Origin: Acidobacteria bacterium UBA2161
GTDB taxonomy: Bacteria; Acidobacteriota; Vicinamibacteria; Vicinamibacterales; UBA823
Assembly: GCA_002328835.1 (NCBI GenBank)
Contig: DCWN01000039.1
Coordinates: 1 to 8,201 of the forward strand
Direction: 5' to 3'
DNA length: 8,201 nt
The position numbers and the translations under genes are program-made. Shown in pieces: positions 1 to 8,201 of this stretch. How positions within the stretch are numbered: position 1 is the stretch's first letter; every line of letters starts with the position of its first letter. The notes under the pieces are model-generated. The model worked only from the letters and a program-made list of their open reading frames with translations, ran no database searches and had not been told where the DNA came from.

Positions 1-89
1 GCCGTCAGCGTCGTCTTTCCATGGTCAATGTGCCCGATCGTGCCGATGTTCACGTGCGGCTTCGATCGATCGAACTTTTCCTTCGCCAT
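1..89 (-). CDS. tuf: Elongation factor Tu, N-terminal fragment (truncated by window edge)
   Basis: EF-Tu is the GTPase that delivers aminoacyl-tRNA to the ribosomal A site. Only the first 29 codons plus two bases are present. The ATG is at 87-89 on the minus strand. The translation begins MAKEKFDRSKPHVNIGTIGH and continues with the P-loop GHIDHGKT at residues 19-26, the G1 motif diagnostic of EF-Tu, including the His-Ile-Asp-His of this family. A good Shine-Dalgarno (GAGGGAG, 98-104) lies 8 nt upstream of the start. The gene follows fusA after a 65-nt spacer, the classic fusA-tuf order, so it is probably the last or near-last gene of the str operon. The rest lies outside the window. Identification is firm. 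Whether the genome has a second tuf copy cannot be seen. Confidence 0.97.
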   Translation of the reverse strand, partial: MAKEKFDRSKPHVNIGTIGHIDHGKTTLT

Positions 90-94
90 GACTG

Positions 95-104
95 CTTCTC
101 CCTC
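95..104 (-). promoter_or_regulatory. Ribosome binding site of tuf
   Basis: On the minus strand the purine-rich GAGGGAGAAG lies just upstream of the tuf ATG. Its GAGGGAG core ends 8 nt before the start codon. It is one of the better Shine-Dalgarno matches in the window and supports the start at 89, consistent with high EF-Tu expression. Confidence 0.75.
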
Positions 105-154
105 GCGATTGTCAGACGCGCCGACGCGCCGGCCCCGGCCGTGCCCCGCGGGCG

Positions 155-2260
155 CTACCGGCCCTGAATGCGCGCAACGACTTCTTCACTCACCTGCTGT
201 GGGGCCGGCTCGTATCGATGGAAATGCATCGAATGGGTCGCGCGCCCCTGCGTCCGCGACCGAAGGTCTGTGGCGTAGCCGAACATCTCGGCGAGCGGTG
301 CGAACGCGGTAACGATCTGCGTGCCGCCGCGCGCCTCCATTGATTGAATGCGCCCGCGGCGTCCGTTCATGTCGCCCATCGTGTCGCCCATGTACTCTTC
401 CGGCACGACGATCTCGACGCGCATGACCGGCTCGAGCAGCACCGGCCCGGCCCGCTTGGCGGCGTCACGGAACGCCATCGACCCGGCAATCTTGAACGCC
501 ACTTCCGACGAGTCGACGTTGTGAAACGTCCCGTCGTAGAGCGAGACGCTCAGATCGTCGACCGGGTACCCGGCCAACACGCCCGTCGTCATCGCTTCGC
601 GGATGCCTTGCTCGACCGGCTTGATGAACTCGCGGGGAATCGACCCGCCGACGATATCGTTCAAGAATTCGAAGCCGTCACCTGGCCGGCGGGGCACGAG
701 GCGGATCTTGGCGTGGCCGTACTGCCCACGCCCGCCGGTCTGCTTGACGTAGCGGCCTTCGCCCTCGGCGGGTTTCGTCAGGCTTTCCTTGTAGGCCACC
801 TGCGGCCGGCCCACGCTGGCCGCCACGCCGAACTCTCGTTGCAGCCGATCGACGATGATCTCCAGATGGAGCTCGCCCATCCCCGAGATGACCACCTGGC
901 CCGTGTCGTGATCCGTCCGCACCTGGAACGTCGGATCTTCCGCGGTCAGTTTGGCCATGCCCTGGCCGAGCTTCTCCTGGTCGCCGCGGGTGCGCGGCTC
1001 AATCGCCAGTGAAATCACCGGCTCCGGGAACTCCATCGACTCGAGGATGATCGGGTGCTGCCGGTCGCACAGGGTGTCGCCCGTGGCCATGCTCTTCAAG
1101 CCGACCGCGGCCGCGATGTCACCCGCGTAGACCTCGTTGATCTCCTCGCGCTTGTTGGCGTGCATCTTCAGCAGCCGGCCGAGGCGCTCGCTCCGCTCCT
1201 TCGTCGGGTTGTAGACCGACGCCCCGGTCTTCATGACGCCGGAGTAGACGCGGAAGAACGTCAACTGCCCGACGAACGGGTCAGTCAGAATCTTGAACGC
1301 CAGCGCGGCAAACGGCGCGTCGTCATTCGCTTCGCGCTCGAGCAGCGTTTCCTCAACCTCGTTCGGGTCGAGACCGGTCACCGGCGGCACGTCTATCGGC
1401 GACGGGAGATAGTCGATGACGGCATCGAGCAGCGGCTGAATGCCCTTGTTCTTGAAGGCCGACCCGCAGAGCACCGGCACGAACGGCGCCTGCTCCTTGC
1501 GCACCGACTCGATCACGCGACGACGCAGCGTCGCGACGATCGCATCCTCGTCCATCGGCTCGCCGTGCAGGTACTTTTCCAGCAGCTCGTCGTTGGCTTC
1601 GCTGACTTTCTCGATCAGCTGCTCGCGGAAGGCCTTCGCTTGCTCGACGAGCGACTCTGGAATCTCTTCAATCTTCGACTCGGCGCCCATCGTCTCGTCG
1701 GCATAGCGAATCGCCTTCATCCGAATGAGATCGATGACGCCCTCGAACCCAGCCTCGGCGCCGATCGGAATCTGCACAGCGACCGGATTCGCCTGCAGCT
1801 TCGTCCGGATCTGCTCGAGCGTCCGGTCGAAGTCGGCGCCCACCCGGTCCATCTTGTTCACGAAACAGATCCGCGGCACGCGGTACTTGTCGGCCTGGCG
1901 CCACACGGTTTCCGACTGCGGCTCGACGCCGGCCACGGCATCAAACACGGCCACGGCCCCGTCGAGCACGCGCAGCGACCGCTCGACCTCGGCCGTGAAA
2001 TCGACGTGTCCCGGCGTGTCGATGATGTTGATCCGCTGCTCGCGCCAGAGGCACGTCGTCGCCGCCGACGTGATCGTGATGCCGCGCTCCTGCTCCTGGG
2101 CCATCCAGTCCATCACCGCGGTCCCGTCGTGCACCTCGCCCAGCTTGTAGGTGATGCCGGTGTAGAACAGGATGCGCTCGGTCGTCGTCGTCTTCCCGGC
2201 ATCAATATGCGCCATGATGCCGATGTTGCGCGTCCTGTCGATTGGTGCCAGCCTGGCCAT
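155..2260 (-). CDS. fusA: Elongation factor G
   Basis: EF-G is the cytosolic GTPase that drives translocation of tRNA and mRNA and, with RRF, ribosome recycling. The product is 701 aa, the usual length for bacterial EF-G1. Visible GTPase motifs are G1 AHIDAGKT (residues 17-24), G2 RGITI (59-63, with the switch-I Thr62), G3 DTPGH (81-85), G4 NKMD (135-138) and G5 GSA (266-268). Domain II is around 315-400. Domain IV contains the tip segment HNVDSSEVAFK (580-590), whose loop enters the decoding site. Domain V ends near 680. The start at 2260 gives the standard N-terminus but has only a poor Shine-Dalgarno: a GGAA 11 nt upstream and an AGGA only 2 nt upstream. rpsG ends 30 nt upstream, so the gene may depend on read-through or coupled translation. 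It ends in TAG. No truncation or frameshift is seen. EF-G2 or a tetracycline-protection paralogue is unlikely, given the motifs and str-operon context. Confidence 0.98.
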   Translation of the reverse strand: MARLAPIDRTRNIGIMAHIDAGKTTTTERILFYTGITYKLGEVHDGTAVMDWMAQEQERGITITSAATTCLWREQRINIIDTPGHVDFTAEVERSLRVLDGAVAVFDAVAGVEPQSETVWRQADKYRVPRICFVNKMDRVGADFDRTLEQIRTKLQANPVAVQIPIGAEAGFEGVIDLIRMKAIRYADETMGAESKIEEIPESLVEQAKAFREQLIEKVSEANDELLEKYLHGEPMDEDAIVATLRRRVIESVRKEQAPFVPVLCGSAFKNKGIQPLLDAVIDYLPSPIDVPPVTGLDPNEVEETLLEREANDDAPFAALAFKILTDPFVGQLTFFRVYSGVMKTGASVYNPTKERSERLGRLLKMHANKREEINEVYAGDIAAAVGLKSMATGDTLCDRQHPIILESMEFPEPVISLAIEPRTRGDQEKLGQGMAKLTAEDPTFQVRTDHDTGQVVISGMGELHLEIIVDRLQREFGVAASVGRPQVAYKESLTKPAEGEGRYVKQTGGRGQYGHAKIRLVPRRPGDGFEFLNDIVGGSIPREFIKPVEQGIREAMTTGVLAGYPVDDLSVSLYDGTFHNVDSSEVAFKIAGSMAFRDAAKRAGPVLLEPVMRVEIVVPEEYMGDTMGDMNGRRGRIQSMEARGGTQIVTAFAPLAEMFGYATDLRSRTQGRATHSMHFHRYEPAPQQVSEEVVARIQGR

Positions 2261-2290
2261 CGTCCTGGTCGTTCCAAAGAAGTCCTGCGC

Positions 2291-2764
2291 CTACCACCGA
2301 TAGTGCGCAAAGGCCTTATTCGCTTCGGCCATGCGGTGCGTATCTTCACGCTTCTTGACCGCCGAGCCCCGCAGGTTTGATGCGTCGATGAGTTCGTTTG
2401 CCAGCTTCTCGCGCATCGTCTTGCCGTCGCCGCGGGCGCGCGCGTAGCCCACCAGCCAGCGGATGCTCAGCGACAGCCGGCGGTTCTGGTGCACTTCGAT
2501 CGGCACCTGGTAGTTCGAGCCACCGACGCGGCGCGATTTCACCTCGAGCGTTGGCTTGACGTTGTCGAGCGCCTTCTTGAACACCTTCATCGGGTCGTCG
2601 CCCGTGCGCTCCTTGATGATGTCCAGCGATCCGTAGAGGATGCCCTCCGCCGTGCTGCGCTTTCCGCTCAGCATGATCGTGCGAAGAAACCTCGTGACCA
2701 GCGTGCTGTTGTAGAGCGGGTCCGGCGGAACTTCGCGTTTCGGAATCTCACGTCGGCGTGGCAT
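2291..2764 (-). CDS. rpsG: 30S ribosomal protein S7
   Basis: S7 is a primary 16S rRNA-binding protein that nucleates assembly of the 30S head and contacts tRNA at the E site. The product is 157 aa, close to the 156 aa common form. It starts MPRRREIPKREVPPDPLYNS and contains the conserved stretch VKSRRVGGSNYQVPIEV in the middle. It ends with the family's C-terminus of the type EANKAFAHYRW. A longer reading frame continues 26 codons further upstream (to 2842), but that part overlaps rpsL in another frame and has no S7 similarity. The ATG at 2764 is chosen because it gives the canonical N-terminus and has GAGGGA (2773-2778) 8 nt upstream. It lies 16 nt after rpsL and 30 nt before fusA. In E. coli S7 represses the operon by binding the rpsL-rpsG spacer. 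That spacer is much shorter here. It ends in TAG. Confidence 0.98.
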   Translation of the reverse strand: MPRRREIPKREVPPDPLYNSTLVTRFLRTIMLSGKRSTAEGILYGSLDIIKERTGDDPMKVFKKALDNVKPTLEVKSRRVGGSNYQVPIEVHQNRRLSLSIRWLVGYARARGDGKTMREKLANELIDASNLRGSAVKKREDTHRMAEANKAFAHYRW

Positions 2765-2780
2765 CTTCGTTGTCCCTCTA

Positions 2781-3155
2781 CTAGGCCTTCGGCCGCTTCG
2801 CGCCGTACTTGGAACGCGACTGCTTCCGCCCCTGAACCCCAACCGCGTCGAGCGTGCCGCGAACGACGTGATATCGAACGCCCGGCAGGTCCTTCACACG
2901 ACCGCCACGGATGAGCACGAGCGAGTGCTCCTGCAAGTTGTGCCCGACGCCGGGAATGTAGGACGTGACCTCGATGCCGTTGGTCAACCGGACACGCGCG
3001 ACCTTGCGCAGCGCCGAGTTCGGCTTCTTGGGCGTCTGGGTGAACACGCGGACGCACACGCCCCGCTTCTGCGGGCTCTCCTGCAGCGCAGGGCTCTTGG
3101 TCTTCGTCGTGATCTTCTTCCGCCCCCGACGAACGAGCTGACTGATAGTCGGCAC
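2781..3155 (-). CDS. rpsL: 30S ribosomal protein S12
   Basis: S12 sits at the decoding centre of the 30S subunit and controls accuracy; it is the classic streptomycin-resistance target. The product is 124 aa, the same as E. coli, starting MPTISQLVRRGRKK and ending RKQSRSKYGAKRPKA. Conserved blocks include TPKKPNSALRK (residues 41-51) and the loop GGRVKDLPGVRYH (84-96). Lys43 and Lys88, where substitutions give streptomycin resistance, are both present, so the sequence looks streptomycin-sensitive at these sites. Asp89, the position methylthiolated by RimO in other bacteria, is also present. The start is a GTG at 3153-3155, chosen because it gives the family N-terminus and has GGAG 5 nt upstream. 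An upstream TTG (3218) would add 21 unrelated residues, and a GTG two codons upstream overlaps the Shine-Dalgarno. The gene ends in two adjacent TAG codons. It is the first gene of the str operon, after a 510-bp gap. Confidence 0.98.
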   Translation of the reverse strand: MPTISQLVRRGRKKITTKTKSPALQESPQKRGVCVRVFTQTPKKPNSALRKVARVRLTNGIEVTSYIPGVGHNLQEHSLVLIRGGRVKDLPGVRYHVVRGTLDAVGVQGRKQSRSKYGAKRPKA

Positions 3156-3160
3156 GTGCA

Positions 3161-3164
3161 CTCC
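3161..3164 (-). promoter_or_regulatory. Shine-Dalgarno deciding the rpsL GTG start
   Basis: The minus strand reads TTGGAG, then 5 nt, then GTG at 3155. The GGAG core (3161-3164) fits the downstream GTG. It is too close to serve the in-frame GTG two codons upstream, whose G it shares. This favours the 124-aa S12. Confidence 0.7.
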
Positions 3165-3186
3165 AATGGGCCGCTCGCACGCCGCG

Positions 3187-3214
3187 GGAGAGGGATTCGG
3201 CCGATGGCCCTCCC
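3187..3214 (-). promoter_or_regulatory. rpsL-proximal leader hairpin
   Basis: On the minus strand GGGAGGG (3208-3214) can pair with CCCTC-T-CC (3187-3194) with one bulged T. A short alternative GGCC/GGCC stem lies inside. The structure ends about 22 nt before the rpsL Shine-Dalgarno, so the ribosome binding site stays free in this fold. The GGGAGGG is itself Shine-Dalgarno-like and would be masked. Confidence 0.35.
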
Positions 3215-3258
3215 TCAACCGGTACGCGAGAGGCGACCGGACACTGCTCCAGGCCTAG

Positions 3259-3280
3259 AAATGACGCCGCGCGTCGATTT
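3259..3280 (-). promoter_or_regulatory. Bulged leader hairpin with U-rich flank, possible attenuator
   Basis: On the minus strand AAAT-C-GACGC (3271-3280) pairs with GCGTC-ATTT (3259-3267) around a GCG loop. This gives nine base pairs with one bulged C. The 3' arm runs into ATTTCT, so the structure has a GC-rich core followed by a short U-rich stretch, loosely like a weak intrinsic terminator. It lies about 104 nt upstream of the rpsL GTG. A terminator or attenuator role is a guess; it may be just another leader stem. Confidence 0.35.
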
Positions 3281-3318
3281 GGCGCCTGGAAACCCGAATA
3301 CCCTATTTGTGTGTTCGC

Positions 3319-3335
3319 GCGGGGGAGACCCCCGC
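3319..3335 (-). promoter_or_regulatory. GC-rich perfect hairpin in the rpsL leader
   Basis: GCGGGGG and CCCCCGC form a perfect 7-bp all-GC inverted repeat around a 3-nt loop (TCT on the minus strand). It is the most stable simple stem in the gap. No U run follows on either strand, so it is not an ordinary intrinsic terminator. It lies about 165 nt before the rpsL start and would form in the str leader RNA. Confidence 0.5.
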
Positions 3336-3360
3336 AAGCACTCAGGTGAAGAGACGGATC

Positions 3361-3374
3361 GTGGCACACGCCAC
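3361..3374 (-). promoter_or_regulatory. Leader hairpin (5-bp stem, 4-nt loop)
   Basis: GTGGC and GCCAC form a perfect 5-bp inverted repeat around a GTGT loop (minus-strand reading). Just upstream in the transcript, at 3403-3413, CACC/GGTG forms a smaller 4-bp stem around GAA. Each is weak alone. They are listed because they belong to the row of hairpins in the rpsL leader. Confidence 0.35.
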
Positions 3375-3430
3375 AACCGCTTCTTCTTCTGCCTCTCTGG
3401 GTCACCTTCGGTGCCGGCGCCCTCAGAGGC

Positions 3431-3461
3431 GGAGCGAAGCTAGATAGGGTTTCCTAGCTCC
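3431..3461 (-). promoter_or_regulatory. Leader hairpin 1, near predicted transcript 5' end
   Basis: On the minus strand GGAG-CTAG (3454-3461) can pair with CTAG (3440-3443) and CTCC (3431-3434). The apical loop has 10 nt and there is a 5-nt CTTCG bulge on the 3' side. An alternative register pairs AGCTAG with CTAGCT without the outer GGAG/CTCC. It would begin about 8 nt after the predicted transcription start. No U tract follows, so it is not a terminator. Its function is unknown. Confidence 0.4.
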
Positions 3462-3475
3462 GACAAAACCTTACG

Positions 3476-3505
3476 AAGATAGCACAACCCGAAAACCCGA
3501 GGCAA
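3476..3505 (-). promoter_or_regulatory. Candidate sigma-70-type promoter of the str operon
   Basis: On the minus strand a -35-like TTGCCT (3500-3505) is followed by an 18-nt spacer and a -10-like TATCTT (3476-3481). The bases just before the -10 read TGC, giving an extended -10 (TGn) motif. Transcription would start near 3469, leaving a leader of about 310 nt before rpsL. It is the best promoter match I found in the gap and sits where a str promoter is expected. The -35 matches four of six consensus bases, and there is no experimental support. Confidence 0.5.
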
Positions 3506-3593
3506 GAGCAAGTCTCTCGCTCGTCAGGACTTAGCCGGAGTCGCCGACGGTCAGCCCACTCGACCCGCCTGACGCCTCCCGCTGGGGGCCCCT

Positions 3594-3621
3594 GGCTAAA
3601 GGCCAAGGGCTGAGGGCTTTA
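3594..3621. repeat. Degenerate heptamer tandem repeat, four units
   Basis: On the plus strand four consecutive 7-nt units occupy 3594-3600, 3601-3607, 3608-3614 and 3615-3621. All begin GGC and follow a consensus close to GGCTAAG (variants end in TAAA, CAAG, TGAG, TTTA). The last unit breaks the pattern so that GCTAAAG (3595-3601) and CTTTAGC (3617-3623) form a perfect 7-bp inverted repeat with a 15-nt loop. The block lies 45 nt after the rpoC stop on the minus strand. It could be a small intergenic repeat or the stem of a Rho-independent-like structure, although no U run follows. Confidence 0.55.
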
Positions 3622-3665
3622 GCGGCAATCGGCTGTCCACCACCCTCCTGCCTTCTCTCGCCTGG

Positions 3666-7862
<4,197 letters not shown>

Positions 7863-7890
7863 AAGAGTTCTTCGTCGCGAAATGCGCCCT

Positions 7891-7917
7891 CTGGGGCCAG
7901 CGGTCGGCTGGCCTCAG
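7891..7917 (-). promoter_or_regulatory. Strong hairpin in the rpoB-rpoC spacer
   Basis: In the 66-nt spacer the arms GGCCAGC and GCTGGCC (7895-7901 and 7907-7913) form a perfect 7-bp stem around a 5-nt loop. Outer pairs extend it to 11 positions. On the minus-strand transcript 10 of these pair and one is an A-C mismatch; on the plus strand that position is a G-T wobble. No U run follows before rpoC, so it is unlikely to terminate transcription. An RNA-processing or mRNA-stability role between rpoB and rpoC is possible. Confidence 0.55.
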
Positions 7918-7928
7918 AACGGCTCAGC

Positions 7929-8201
7929 CTACGCTTTTTCGGGCACTGCTTCCGCCGGCGGCAGTTCGTCCACCACCTTCGGCTTGGTCTTCAGCAATTC
8001 CACATCGAGACAGAGCGCCTGCAGCTCACGAATGAGCACGTTGAACGACTCTGGCAGCCCCGGCGTGAACGACGCATCGTCCTTGATGATCGCCTCGTAG
8101 ATCTTCGCTCGGCCGGTCACGTCGTCCGACTTTGCGGTCAGCAGTTCCTGCAGGATGTGCGCCGCGCCGTAGGCCTCGAGCGCCCAGACCTCCATCTCGC
8201 C
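7929..8201 (-). CDS. rpoB: DNA-directed RNA polymerase subunit beta, C-terminal end (truncated by window edge)
   Basis: Only the last 90 codons plus the stop are present. The fragment begins Gly-Glu-MEVWALEAYGAAHILQE, the strongly conserved C-terminal segment of beta that forms part of the clamp and contacts beta'. It continues with KSDDVTGRAKIYEAIIK and PGLPESFNVLIREL, all typical of RpoB. After the usual end of the E. coli protein (around LCLDVEL) about 22 further residues follow, rich in Lys, Pro, Glu and Ala (ending PPAEAVPEKA). Such tails are seen in many non-enteric RpoB proteins. The stop is TAG at 7929-7931. The rifampicin region and everything else lie outside the window. rpoC starts 66 nt downstream, the standard order. 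Confidence 0.97.
   Translation of the reverse strand, partial: GEMEVWALEAYGAAHILQELLTAKSDDVTGRAKIYEAIIKDDASFTPGLPESFNVLIRELQALCLDVELLKTKPKVVDELPPAEAVPEKA

Larger units (their letters stand above)
3156..3665 (-). other. 510-bp non-coding gap between rpoC and rpsL (end of rpoBC unit, promoter and long leader of the str operon)
   Basis: No credible gene is found on either strand. The reading frames that cross the gap are extensions of, or run antisense to, rpsL frames, and the minus-strand sequence has no ATG between about 3156 and 3469. The rpoC-proximal half (about 3480-3665) holds a degenerate heptamer repeat, and I see no clear intrinsic terminator. A promoter-like sequence is at 3476-3505. 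The rpsL-proximal half contains several possible RNA hairpins, listed separately. In Firmicutes this position can hold an L7Ae-family gene; nothing like it is present here. The most likely job of the gap is to uncouple rpoBC from rpsL-rpsG-fusA-tuf and control the latter. Confidence 0.75.

Noticed and set aside
1055..2380. 441-aa open frame on the plus strand antisense to fusA
   Set aside because: It mirrors fusA codons in a GC-rich genome, runs past the fusA start into rpsG, is rich in Arg/Leu/His/Asp as antisense frames of such genes are, and shows no recognisable domain. It is a shadow frame.
2765..2842. 26-codon N-terminal extension of S7
   Set aside because: The extension lies within rpsL in another frame, is unlike any S7 N-terminus, and the ATG at 2764 has its own good Shine-Dalgarno.
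2781..3155. Streptomycin-resistance allele in rpsL
   Set aside because: Lys43 and Lys88 are wild type, and no other known resistance substitution was noticed.
3156..3218. 21-codon N-terminal extension of S12 from a TTG
   Set aside because: It would make S12 145 aa instead of the near-universal length. The extension is not S12-like, and the GTG at 3155 has a well placed GGAG.
2668..3405. 245-aa minus-strand frame with a GTG start in the rpoC-rpsL gap, possible leader gene
   Set aside because: Most of it lies inside rpsL and runs into rpsG in the wrong frames; the unique part has no family resemblance and no clear Shine-Dalgarno. It is better explained as chance openness in GC-rich sequence.
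3288..3454. Inverted 8-mer GGAAACCC (3288-3295) and GGGTTTCC (3447-3454) flanking the leader
   Set aside because: An 8-bp match 150 nt apart is expected by chance in about 500 bp, and there is no sign of target duplication or a mobile element.
3431..3470. Possible tRNA or small RNA gene around the GGAGC...GCTCC fold
   Set aside because: The fold is a 31-nt bulged hairpin with no cloverleaf, no TTCRA arm and no anticodon stem.

Overview
The window is a stretch of the conserved bacterial rpoBC / str (streptomycin) gene cluster, lying entirely on the minus strand. In transcription order, from high to low coordinates, it holds the 3' end of rpoB (7929-8201, cut by the window edge), rpoC (3666-7862), a 510-bp non-coding gap (3156-3665), rpsL (2781-3155), rpsG (2291-2764), fusA (155-2260) and the first 29 codons of tuf (1-89, cut by the other edge). 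All genes are intact and full length for their families. I see no mobile element, CRISPR array, rRNA or tRNA gene, or horizontally acquired cargo.

Organism: the sequence is high in GC (about 60% by eye) and the gene order is standard bacterial. RpoC carries the large trigger-loop insertion (SI3) typical of many Gram-negative lineages. The overall protein style, together with GGCTAAG-type heptamer repeats between genes, reminds me of Acidobacteriota (perhaps Vicinamibacteria). That is an inference from memory and needs a tree of RpoC or EF-G.

How the genes work together: rpoB and rpoC encode the two catalytic subunits of RNA polymerase. rpsL and rpsG encode 30S proteins S12 (decoding centre) and S7 (head, assembly initiator). 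fusA and tuf encode the two elongation GTPases. The rpsL-rpsG-fusA-tuf spacers are short (16, 30 and 65 nt), which fits one operon. The rpoC-rpsL gap is where that operon probably gets its own promoter: an extended -10 element with a fair -35 lies at 3476-3505. It would give a leader of about 310 nt containing a run of possible hairpins.

What deserves a second look is non-coding or compositional rather than a new system. All five visible genes end in TAG, with rpsL ending in tandem TAG TAG. The str leader is long and hairpin-rich. A degenerate heptamer tandem repeat follows rpoC. A strong hairpin sits in the rpoB-rpoC spacer. A seven-proline run encoded by a pure CCG tract lies near the RpoC C-terminus. 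I found no evidence of an undescribed multi-gene system here.
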